Assembly (NCBI GenBank): GCA_019648995.1
Contig: BLXT01007271.1
Location: forward strand, 7,436 to 34,296
Length of the DNA: 26,861 nt
Direction: 5' to 3'
From: Plakobranchus ocellatus
Taxonomy: Eukaryota > Mollusca > Gastropoda > Plakobranchidae
In this document: piece by piece, positions 13,601 to 21,767 of the stretch
How positions within the stretch are numbered: the stretch's first letter is position 1
Layout of the letters: every line of letters starts with the position of its first letter
Notes under the pieces: generated by a model
The model's input: only the letters and a program-made list of their open reading frames with translations
Databases searched by the model: none
What the model was told of the DNA's origin: nothing
Translations under genes and position numbers: made by a program

Positions 13601-16600
13601 GTTACAAAAATCAAGTCTCTATCTCCGTTAGGTGTCGAGTTATAGCCGTTTTTGTGAAAAAAAAAGAAAATTCCATAAATTGGGTTTTCACTTTAAATCG
13701 CAAACCTGATGTGGTGAAGTTACTCCAAGGGTTTCAAAAGAAGAACAGTTACAAAGCGCAACTTCTGTTACAGAAATCAAGTCTCTATCTACGTTAGTTG
13801 TCGAGCTATAGCCGTTTTTGTGAAAAAAAGGAATTTTGCCTAAAAGTGGGTTTTTCACTTTAGATCGAAAACCTGATGTGGTGAAGTTACTTCAAAGGTT
13901 TCAAAAAAAGAACACTTACAAGGCGCAACTTTTGGTACAAAAATCAAGTCTCTATCTACGTTATTGCCGAGTTATAGACGTTTTTGTGAAAAAAAGGAAA
14001 ATTGCTTCAAATGGGTTTTTCACTTTTGATCGAAAACCTCATGTGGTGAAGTTACTCCAAGGGTTTCAAAAGAAGGTCAATTACAAGGCGCAACTTTTGG
14101 TACAAAAATCAAGTCCCTATCTACGTTAGTTGTCGAGTTATAGCCGTTTTTGTGTAAAAAAAAGAAAAATTGCCTTAAAATGGGTTTTTCACTTTAAATC
14201 AAAAACCTGATTTCGTGAATTAACTCCAAAGTTTTCAAAAGAAGGACACTTAATAGGCGCTACTTTTGGTACAAAAATCAAATCTCTATCTACGTTAGTT
14301 GTCGAGTTATAGCCGTTTTTGTGAAAAAAAGGAAGATTGCTTAAAATGGGTTTTTCACTTTAGATCGAAAACCTGATGTGGTGAAGTTATTCCAAGGATT
14401 TGAAAAGAAGAACAATTACAAGGCGCAACTTTTGCTACAAGAATCAAGTATCTATCTACGTTAGTTGTCGAGTTATAGCCGTTTTTGTGTAAAAAAGAAA
14501 AATTGCCTTAAAATGAGTTTTTCACTTTAAATCAAAAACGTGATTTGGTGAATTTACTCCAAAGTTTTCAAAAGAAGGGCACTTAAAAGGCGCAACTTTT
14601 GGTACAAAAATCAAATCTCTATCTACGTTAGTTGTCGAGTTATAGCCGTTTTTGTGAAAAAAAGGAAAATTGCTTAAAATGGGTTTTTCACTTTAGATCG
14701 AAACCTGATGTGGTGAAGTTACTCCAAGGGTTTCAAAGAAGAACAATTACAATGCGCAACTTTTGTTACAAAATTTAAGTCTCTATCTACGTTAGTTGTC
14801 GAGTTATAGACGTTTTTGTGAAAAAAATGAAAATGAACTAAAAATGGGGTTTTCATTTTAGATCGAAAACCTGATGTGGTAAAGTTACTCCAAGGGTTTA
14901 AAAGAAGAATAATTACAAGTCGCAACTTTTGGTACCAGAATCAAGTCTCTATCTACGTTAGTTGTCGAGCTATAGCCGTTGTTATGAAAAAAAAAAAGAA
15001 AAATTCCCTTAAATTGGACTTTTCACTTTATATCGAAAACCTAACGTGGTGAAGTTTTTCCAAGGGTTTCAAAAGAAGAACAATTACAATGCGCAACTTT
15101 TGTTACAAAATTTAAGTCTCTATCTACGTTAGTTGTCGAGTTAGAGCCGTTTTTGTAATAATAAAGAAAATTCCATAAATTGGGTTTTCACTTTAGATCG
15201 AAAACCTGTTGTGGTAAAGTTACTCCAAGTGTTTCAAAAGAAGAACAATTACAAGGCGCAACTTTTTGTAAAAAAATCAAGTCTCTATCTACGTTTGTTG
15301 TCGAGTTATAGCCGTTTTTGTGAAAAAAAGGAAAATTGCTTAAAATGGGTTTTTCACTTTAGATCGAAAACCTGATGTGTTTAAGTTACTGAAAGGGTTT
15401 TAAAAGAAGGTCAATTACAAGGCGCAACTTTTGGTACAAAAATCAAGTCCCTATCTACCTTAGTTTTCGAGTTATAGACGTCTTTTTTTTTTTTTAAAAA
15501 AAAAGGAAAATGGCCTAAAAATGAGTTTTTCACTTTAAATCAAAAACGTGATTTGGTGAATTTACTCCAAAGTTTTCAAAAGAAGGACACTTAAAAGACG
15601 CAACTTTTGGTACAAAAATCAAATCTCTATCTACGTTAGTTGTCGAGTTTTAGCCGTTTTTGTGAAAAAAAGGAAAATGGCCTAAAAATGGGTTTTTCTC
15701 TTTAGATCGAAATTCTTATGTGGTGAAGTTACTCCAAGAATTTCGAAAGAAGAACAATCACAACGCGAAACTTTTGGTACAAAAATCAAGTCTCTATCTA
15801 CGTTAATTTTTGAGTTATAGCCGTTTTTGTGGAAAAAAAGAAAATTGCTTAAAATGGGTTTTTCACTTGAGAGCGAAAACCTGATGTGGTGAAGTTTTTC
15901 CAAGGGTTTCAAAAGAAGAACAATTACAATGCGCAACTTTTGTTACAAAATTTAAGTCTCTATCTACGTTAGTTGTCGAGTTATAGACGTTTTTGTGAAA
16001 AAAAGGAAAATGACCTAAAAATGGGGTTTTCATTTTAGATCGAAAACCTGATGTGATAAAGTTACTCCAAGGGTTTTAAAAGAAGAACAATTACAAGTCG
16101 CAACTTTTGGTACCAGAATCAAGTCTCTATCTACGTTAGTTGTCGAGCTATAGCCGTTTTTATGAAAAAAAAGAAAAATTGCCTTAAAGTGGGTTTTTCA
16201 CTTTAGATCAAAAACCTGATGTGGTGAAGTTACTCCAATGGTTTCAAAAAAAGAACACGTACAAGGCGCAACTTTTGGTACAAAAATCATGTCTCTATCT
16301 ACGTTAGTTGTCGAGTTATAGACGTTTTTTTTTTTTAAAAAAAAAGGAAAATGGCCTAAAAATGGGATTTTCACTTTAGATCGAAATTCTTATGTGGTGA
16401 AGTTACTCCAAGAATTTCGAAAGAAGAACAATCACAACGCGCAACTTTTGGTACAAAAATCAAGTCTCTATCTACGTTAGTGTTCGAGTTATAGCCGTTT
16501 TTGTGGAAAAAAAGAAAAATTGCCTTAAAGTGGGTTTTTGACTTTAGATCGAAAATCTGGTGTGGTGAAGTTACTTCAAGGGTTTCAAAAGAAGAACAAT

Positions 16601-17359
16601 TACAATGCACAACTTTTGTTACAAAATTTTAGTCTCTATCTACGTGAGTTGTCGAGTTAGATCTGTTTTTGTAAAAAAAACAAAGGAAAATTGCTTAAAA
16701 ATGGGTTTTTGACTTTAGATAAAAAATCTGATGGGTGAAGTTACTCCAAGGGATTCAAAAGAAGAACAATTACAATGCGTAATTTTTGTTACAAAAATCA
16801 AGTCTCTATCTACGTTAGTTGTCGAGTTATAGACGTTTTTGTGAAAAAAAGGAAAATGGCCTAAAAATGGGTTTTTCACTTTAGATCGAAAACCTGATGT
16901 GGTAAAGTTACTCTAAAGGTTTGAAAAAAAGAACACTTACAAGGCGCAACTTTTGGTACAAAAATCAAGTCTCTATCTACGTTATTGCCGAGTTATAGAC
17001 GTTTTTGTGAGAAAAAGGAAAATTTCTTAAAATGGGTTTTTCCCTTTAGATCGAAAACCTGCAGTGGTAAAGTTACTCCAAGGGTTTCAAAAGAAGAACA
17101 ATTACAATGCGCAACTTTAAGTACAAAAATTAAGTCTCTATCTACATGAGTTGTCGAGTTAGAGCCGTTTTTGTGAAAAAAAAAGGAAAATTGACTAAAA
17201 TGGGTTTTTGACTTTAGATCGAAAATCTGATGTGGTGAAGTTACTTCAAGGGTTTCAAAAGAAGAACAATTACAATGCGCAACTTTTGTTACAAAATTTA
17301 AGTCTCTACGTTAGTTGTCGAGTTATAGACGTTTTTGTGAAAAAAAGGAAAATGGCCTA

Positions 17360-18033
17360 AAAATGGGTTTTTCACTTTAGATCGAAAACCTGATCTGGTA
17401 AAGTTACTCCATGTGTTTTAAAAGAAGAATAATTACAAGTCGCAACTTTTGGTACCGGAATCAATTCTCTATCTACGTTAGTTGTCGAGCTATAGCCGTT
17501 TTTATGAAAAAGAAGAAAAATTCCCGTAAAGTGGGTGTTTCACTTTAGATCGAAAACCTGATGTGGTGAAGTTACTCCAAATATTTTAAAAAAAGAACAC
17601 TTACAAGTCGCAACTTTTGGTACAAAAATCAAGTCTCTATCTACGGTAGTTGTCGAGTTATAGCCGTTTTTGTGAAAAAAAGGAAAATTGCTTAAAATGG
17701 GGTTTTCACTTTAGATCGAAAACCTGATCTGGTAAAGTTACTCCATGTGTTTTAAAAGAAGAATAATTACATGTCGCAACTTTTGGTACCGGAATTAATT
17801 CTCTATCTACGTTAGTTGTCGAGCTATAGCCGTTTTTATGAAAAAGAAGAAAAATTGCCGTAAAGTGGGTGTTTCACTTTAGATCGAAAACCTGATGTGG
17901 TGAAGTTACTCCAAATATTTTAAAAAAAGAACACTTACAAGGCGCAACTTTTGGTACAAAAATCAAGTCTCTATCTACGTTAGTTGTCGAGTTATAGCCG
18001 TTTTTGTGAAAAAAAGGAAAATTGCTTAAAATG
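17360..18033 (+). repeat. Two-monomer higher-order repeat, two tandem copies
   Basis: The rare words gatctggtaaagttactcca, tgtgttttaaaagaagaata and gtaccgga occur at 17392 and again at 17726, exactly 334 bases or two monomers apart. The second monomer of each dimer carries tatgaaaaagaagaaaaatt, gtgggtgtttcac and ccaaatattttaaaaaaaga. Only about five scattered substitutions separate the two dimers by eye, so the duplication is recent. Confidence 0.8.
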
Positions 18034-18172
18034 GGTTTTTCACTTTAGATCGAAAACCTGATGTGGTAGAGTTACTCCAAGGGTTTCAAAAGAAGAACAA
18101 TTACAATGCGCAACTTTTGGTACAAGAATCAATTCTCTATCTACGTTAGTTGTCGAGCTATAGCCGTTTTTG

Positions 18173-18528
18173 TGAAAAAAAGGAAAATTGCCTAAAACTG
18201 TTTTTATCACTTTAGATCAAAAACCTGATGTGGGGAATTTACTCCAAAGGTTTCAAAAGAAGGACACTTACAAGGCGCAACTTTTGGTACAAAAATCAAA
18301 TCTCTATCTACTTTAGTTGTCAAGTTATATGTTTTTGTGAAAAAAAGGATAATTGCCTAAAATGGGTTTTTCACTTTAGATCAAAAACCTGATGGGGTAG
18401 TTATTTTTCAACAAATAACACGAGATATCCCGAGATAACACGAGATAACACAAGATATCTCGAGATAACACAAGATATCCCGAGATAACACGAGATAACA
18501 CAAGATATCCCGGGATAACACAAAATAT
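18173..18528 (+). repeat. Perfect 356-bp duplication, copy 1
   Basis: Reading base by base, 18173-18528 is identical to 18877-19232 (offset 704). The segment includes about 220 bp of satellite with rare words (cctaaaactgtttttatcac, gtggggaattt, tcaagttatatg, aaaggataattg), the satellite/element junction, and 132 bp of element left end. Copy 1 ends where the element sequence aaaatat meets satellite atatagccgttctta, an overlap of a few A/T bases. Confidence 0.9.
18397..18528 (+). mobile_element. Truncated left end of the foldback-type element
   Basis: It starts with gtagttatttttcaacaaat, the same terminal sequence as the complete element at 19101, and continues with the short repeat built from cccgagataa, cacgagataa and cacaagatat. 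It stops after cgggataacacaaaatat and returns directly to satellite in a different monomer phase. There is no right end. Because its left flank is identical to that of the complete element, it is a copy made by local duplication and not an independent insertion. Confidence 0.85.
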
Positions 18529-19100
18529 ATATAGCCGTTCTTATGAAAAAAAGGAAAAATGACTAAAAATAGGATTTTCACTTTAGATCGAAATTCTTAT
18601 GTGGTGAAGTTACTCCAAGGGTTTCGAAAGAAGAACAATCACAAGGCGTAACTTTTGGTACAAAAATCAAGTCTCTATCTACGTTAGTTGTCGAGTTATA
18701 GCCGTTCTTATGAAAAAAAAGAAAATTGCTTAAAATGGGTTTTTTACTTTAGATCGAAAACCTGATGTGGTGAAGTTACTCCAAGGGTTTCGAAAGAAGA
18801 ACAATTAGAAGGCGGAACTTTTGGTACAAAAATCAAGTCTCTATCTACGTTAGTTGTCGAGTTATAGCCGTTCTTATGAAAAAAAGGAAAATTGCCTAAA
18901 ACTGTTTTTATCACTTTAGATCAAAAACCTGATGTGGGGAATTTACTCCAAAGGTTTCAAAAGAAGGACACTTACAAGGCGCAACTTTTGGTACAAAAAT
19001 CAAATCTCTATCTACTTTAGTTGTCAAGTTATATGTTTTTGTGAAAAAAAGGATAATTGCCTAAAATGGGTTTTTCACTTTAGATCAAAAACCTGATGGG
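18529..19100 (+). repeat. Satellite array, block B
   Basis: About 3.4 monomers of the same satellite lie between the truncated and the complete element. Three successive monomer starts (near 18533, 18702 and 18867) share the rare word agccgttcttatgaaaaaaa, so this short block is itself locally homogenised. The right part (18877-19100) is the satellite portion of the 356-bp duplication. No gene is seen. Confidence 0.95.
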
Positions 19101-19232
19101 GTAGTTATTTTTCAACAAATAACACGAGATATCCCGAGATAACACGAGATAACACAAGATATCTCGAGATAACACAAGATATCCCGAGATAACACGAGAT
19201 AACACAAGATATCCCGGGATAACACAAAATAT
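18877..19232 (+). repeat. Perfect 356-bp duplication, copy 2
   Basis: Identical by eye to 18173-18528. In this copy the element continues past 19232 with atcccgagataacacgag into the rest of the complete element, so this is the original and the other copy is the truncated derivative. Complete identity, including inside a fast-changing short repeat, indicates a very recent event or an assembly duplication. Confidence 0.9.
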
Positions 19233-19330
19233 CCCGAGATAACACGAGATAACACAAAATATCTTGAGATAACACGAGATAACTCAAGATATCCCGAGAT
19301 AACACAAAATATCCCGAGATAACACTAAAT
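19115..19330 (+). repeat. Short tandem repeat tract, left arm of element 1
   Basis: The tract is built from ten-base words (cccgagataa, cacgagataa, cacaagatat), mostly grouped as units of 20 or 30 bases ending in gatat or aatat. Variants include ctcgagataa, cgggataaca and cttgagataa. The ten-base step places each copy on about the same face of the DNA helix. Similar arrays below the terminal repeats serve as transposase binding sites in some DNA transposons; that role here is an inference. Confidence 0.8.
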
Positions 19331-19605
19331 TGTATCACGGTAGAATTAGCCGACATCATATGACGACATTCCTGCGTTATTTATAATTTGGCTTATTTTG
19401 GAAACAAGAAAGGATCTCTTGTAAGCGCCCAACCGCTACGACTCAGTCTTGACGTGAGCTATCATCATGCGACCCAAGGGGTAAATCCTTTCTTGTTTCC
19501 AAAATAAGCCAAATTACAAATAACGCAGGAATGTCGTCATATGATGTCGGCTAATTCAACCGTGTTACAATTTAGTGTTATCTCGGGATATTTTGTGTTA
19601 TCTCG
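19295..19605. repeat. Long hairpin core of element 1 (two 121-nt arms)
   Basis: 19295-19415 and 19485-19605 are reverse complements with three mismatches in 121 positions by eye (tatcacggta against taacacggtt, and tttataa against tttgtaa). The arms contain the words gaattagccgacatcatatg, cctgcgttattt and ggcttattttggaaacaaga. This part has no similarity to the satellite or the short repeats except at its outer 30 or so bases. It could extrude as a cruciform or, if transcribed, fold into a long stem-loop. No open reading frame of note lies in it. Confidence 0.9.
19416..19484. other. 69-nt unique loop of the hairpin
   Basis: The loop starts ctcttgtaagcgcccaaccg and ends gcgacccaaggggtaa. It is more GC-rich than anything else in the window except the right edge. 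It matches nothing else here and I do not recognise it. A minus-strand stretch (gtagcggttgggcgcttaca) faintly resembles the start of a tRNA-derived sequence, but no matching B box follows. Confidence 0.6.
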
Positions 19606-19632
19606 TGTTATCTCGGGATATCTCGTGTTATT
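19575..19632 (-). repeat. Short tandem repeat tract, right arm of element 1
   Basis: It contains gtgttatctcgggatatttt, then gtgttatctcgtgttatctc and gggatatctcgtgtta, the reverse complement of the left-arm repeat. It holds far fewer units than the left arm, so the arms pair only in part. Its outer end runs straight into the terminal inverted repeat. Confidence 0.8.
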
Positions 19633-19649
19633 TGTTAAAAAATAACTAC

Positions 19650-19656
19650 TCGGAGG
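19650..19656. other. 7-bp spacer between elements 1 and 2
   Basis: Only tcggagg separates the right terminus of element 1 (ataactac) from the left terminus of element 2 (gtagttat). No satellite sequence is between them. The two elements are therefore joined end to end, either by insertion of one beside the other or as one composite unit. Confidence 0.75.
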
Positions 19657-19798
19657 GTAGTTATTTTTTAACAAATATCCCGAGATATCGTGAGATAACA
19701 CAAGATATCGTGAGATATCCCGAGATAACACAAGATATCCCGAGATTACGTGATATGCTTTAAGAGAACATGATATATTCTCAGATAACACTAAAGTG

Positions 19799-19927
19799 CA
19801 TCTTGAAATGTAAGGCACATTAGTTACAGACATTTTGAAATGTTTGCTTTCTTTAAAAATTATGTAATTACAATGGCATTGATTATTAAAATATAGAATG
19901 CATTATTTGATTCGACAATATGGTTTT
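19799..19927 (+). repeat. Element 2 core, module A
   Basis: This module starts catcttgaa and ends ggtttt. It aligns with module B (19944-20081) through the words catcttgaa, aaggcacattagtta (aaggtgtattgatta in B), agacattttgaaatgttt (aaacatttttaagtgttt), tttaaaaattatgtaatta (cttaaaaatggtctaatta) and ttgattcgacaat (ttgatttgaccat). The match is clearly above chance but well diverged, so this duplication is old compared with the satellite duplications around it. Confidence 0.65.
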
Positions 19928-19943
19928 CTAAACATTTTAAACT

Positions 19944-20081
19944 CATCTTGAATCACCTTGGTATATAAGGTGTATTGATTATAAACATTTTTAAGTGTTT
20001 GGTTCCTTAAAAATGGTCTAATTAAAAAAATGTTGATGCTTACATCGCAAAAGACTTTACTTGATTTGACCATTCAGTTTT
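19944..20081 (+). repeat. Element 2 core, module B
   Basis: Second, diverged copy of the core module, about 9 bases longer than module A because of an insertion after catcttgaa (tcaccttgg). Together the two modules make up most of the core. They are unlike the satellite and unlike the hairpin core of element 1. Their function is unknown. Confidence 0.65.
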
Positions 20082-20133
20082 GTTGAGGATGGATTGCCAG
20101 GTGCAGTTTGATGTGATACTTGTTACAATTTAC

Positions 20134-20320
20134 TGATATCTCATGATAGCTCATATTATTTCATGATATCTCATGTTATCCCGTGATATCACATGTTATC
20201 TCGTGATATCACATGTTATCTCGGGATATCTTGTGTTATCTCGTGTTATCTCAGGATATCTTGTGTTATCTCGTGTTATCTTGTGTTATCTCGTGTTATC
20301 TCGGGATATCTCGTGTTATT
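20134..20320 (-). repeat. Short tandem repeat tract, right arm of element 2
   Basis: Ten-base words such as tgatatctca, tgttatctcg, ggatatcttg and tgttatcccg repeat for about 190 bases. The inner part (20134-20220) is more degenerate, with catgatagct and catattattt forms, while the outer part is cleaner. This gradient suggests newer units were added toward the terminus. Confidence 0.75.
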
Positions 20321-20336
20321 TGTTAAATATAACTAC

Positions 20337-21091
20337 AGACCTGATGTGGTGAATTTACTCCAAAGGTTTCAAAAGAAGGACACTTACAAGGCGCAACTTT
20401 TGGTACAAAAATCAAGTCTCTATCTACGTTAGTTGTCGAGCTATAGCCGCTTTTGTAAAAAAAAAAAAGGAAAATTGCATAAAATGGGTTTTTCAATTTG
20501 GATCGAAAACCTGATGCGGTGAAGTTACTCCAAGGGTTTCGAATAAAGAACAATTACAAGGCGCAACTTTTAGTACAACAATCAAGTCTCTATCTACGTT
20601 AGTTGTCGAGTTATAGCCGCTTTTTGTGAAAAAAAGGAAAATTGCTTAAAATGAGTTTTTCACTTTAGATCGAAAACCTGATGTGGTGAAGTTACTCCAA
20701 AGGTTTTAAAAAAAAAGAACATTTACAAGGCGCAACTTTTGGTACAAAAATCAAGTCTCTATCTATGTTAGTTGTCTAGTTATAGTCGTTTTTGTGAAAA
20801 AAGGAAAAATGCTTAAAATGGATTTTTTTCTTTAGATCCAAAACCTGATGTTGTGAAGTTACTCCAAGGGTTTCAAAAGAAGAACAATTACAAGGCGCAA
20901 CTTTTGGTACAAAAATCAAGTCTCTATCTACGTTAGTTTTGGAGATATAGCCGTTTTTGAGAAAAAAACGATAATTGCCTAAAAGTGGGTTTTTCACTTT
21001 AGATCGAAAACCTGATGTGGTGAAGTTACTCCAAAGATTTCAAAAAAAGAACAATTACAAGGCGCAACTTTTGGTACGAAAATCAAATCTC
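20337..21091 (+). repeat. Satellite array, block C
   Basis: Satellite resumes right after the element terminus with agacctgatgtggtgaattt and runs for about 4.5 monomers in the same orientation as the rest. It ends in mid-monomer at ctctatct, where the truncated right end begins. No gene is seen. Confidence 0.95.
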
Positions 21092-21141
21092 TATCTCGTG
21101 TTATCTCGGGATATCTCGTGTTATTTGTTAAATATAACTAC
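21092..21141 (-). mobile_element. Truncated right end of the foldback-type element (50 bp)
   Basis: The sequence tatctcgtgttatctcggga through atttgttaaatataactac matches 20287-20336 exactly at an offset of 805. The match goes on into the satellite flank (gacctgatgtggtgaattta) with one changed base next to the terminus. On its left it joins satellite ctctatct, with a tatct overlap between satellite and element. There is no left end. It is therefore a duplicated right junction, the counterpart of the truncated left end at 18397. Confidence 0.85.
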
Positions 21142-21552
21142 CGACCTGATGTGGTGAATTTACTCCAAAGGTTTCAAAAGAAGGACACTTACAAGGCGCA
21201 ACTTTTGGTACGAAAATCAAATCTCTATCTACGTTAGTTGTCGAGTTATAGACGATTTTGTGAAAAAAAGGAAAAATGACTTAAAATACGATTTTCACTT
21301 TAGATCGAAATTCTTATGTGGTGAAGTTACTCCAAGGGTTTCGAAAGAAGAACAATCACAAGGCGGAACTTTTGGAACAAAAATCAAGTCTCTATCTACG
21401 TTAGTTGTCGAGTTATAGCCGTTTTTGTGAAAAAAAGGAAAATTGCCTTAAACTGTTTTTATCACTTTCGATCAAAAACCTGATGTGGAGAAATTACTCC
21501 AAAGGTTTCAAAAGAAAAACAATTACAAGGCGCAACTTTTGGTACAAAAATC

Positions 21553-21767
21553 AAATCTCTATCTACTTTAGTTGTCGAGTTATATGTTTTTGTGAAAAAA
21601 AGGATAATTGACTAAAATGGGTTTTTGACTTTAGATAAAAAATCTGATGTGGTGAATTTCTCCAAGGGTTTAAAAAGAAGAACAATTACAGGGCGCAACT
21701 TTTGGTACATAAATCAAATTCCTATCTACGTTAGTTGTCGAGTTACAGCCGTTTTTGTGAAAAAAAG
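21553..21767 (+). repeat. 215-bp segment identical to 24226-24440, copy 1
   Basis: By direct reading this segment and 24226-24440 are identical over 215 bases, including the rare words gagttatatgtttttgtg, aaaggataattgactaaaat, gtggtgaatttctccaaggg, attacagggcgcaac and gagttacagccg. The offset is 2673 bases, 16 monomers of 167. The monomers between them are not identical to their partners, so this is a patch copied by conversion or a remnant of an older block duplication. Confidence 0.85.

Larger units (their letters stand above)
1..18396 (+). repeat. Satellite array, block A (monomer about 165-167 bp, head to tail)
   Basis: Tandem satellite of about 110 monomers. Anchor words recur every 165-167 bases: acctgatgtggtgaagttac, gcgcaacttttggtacaaaa, ctctatctacgttagttgtc and gagttatagccgtttttgtg. 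All copies point the same way. The block starts and ends inside a monomer. Copies differ by substitutions, A- and T-run length changes and small indels. Two broad types are mixed: one reads caattacaatgcgcaac with ttgttacaaaaatcaag, the other cacttacaaggcgcaac with ttggtacaagaatcaa. In the first 2.7 kb these partly alternate. No gene is seen in this stretch: frames on either strand are broken by stop codons fixed in the consensus (for example the tag in acgttag) and by a monomer length that is not a multiple of three. The length is near the nucleosome repeat, as for many centromeric or heterochromatic satellites; a centromeric role is not shown by the sequence. Confidence 0.97.
19101..19649. 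mobile_element. Foldback-type non-autonomous DNA element 1 (549 bp)
   Basis: The left end gtagttatttttcaacaaat and the right end attTgttaaaaaataactac are inverted copies of each other. Inside them lie short-repeat tracts in opposite orientation (gagataacac on the left, gtgttatctc on the right), and the centre is a long hairpin with a 69-nt loop. The whole element is thus one inverted repeat. No transposase or other coding region is present, so if mobile it depended on a partner in trans. The left arm is about 150 bases longer than the right because it holds more short-repeat units. Family is uncertain: terminal inverted repeats plus subterminal repeat arrays fit several DNA transposon groups as well as classic foldback elements. 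Confidence 0.75.
19657..20336. mobile_element. Foldback-type non-autonomous DNA element 2 (680 bp)
   Basis: The left end gtagttattttttaacaaat and the right end atttgttaaatataactac are inverted repeats of the same family as element 1. Next inside come short-repeat tracts: gagataacacaagatatcgt on the left to about 19780, and a longer tract of tatctcgtgt and catgttatct words at about 20134-20320 on the right. The inner boundary words gataacactaaa and ttacaatttact are also like element 1, but the core (about 19795-20133) is wholly different: AT-rich single-copy DNA holding two diverged modules. No coding frame with recognisable domains is present. Here the right tract is the longer one, the reverse of element 1. 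Confidence 0.7.

Noticed and set aside
91..14925. Reading frames of 60-104 codons on both strands with recurrent peptides such as KPDVVKLLQ and NVDRDLIFVPKV
   Set aside because: They are translations of the satellite. The monomer is not a multiple of three, stop codons are in the consensus, frames break at small indels, and there is no domain, codon bias or start signal.
3581..16345. Long T/A-runs as poly-A tails of retrotransposed sequences
   Set aside because: The runs sit at the same position in the monomer, lack any inserted sequence next to them, and are linked to subfamily variants.
19416..19520. tRNA-derived SINE in the loop and right arm on the minus strand
   Set aside because: Only a weak likeness to an A box is present; no B box follows at the expected distance and there is no poly-A or simple tail.
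19105..19833. Reading frames with repeated YLVLSRDI and CVISCYLGI peptides
   Set aside because: They come from the ten-base short repeat of the foldback elements read in different frames and have no independent support as proteins.
19331..20133. Transposase remnant in the cores of the two elements
   Set aside because: No frame of useful length and no recognisable catalytic or DNA-binding motif on either strand.
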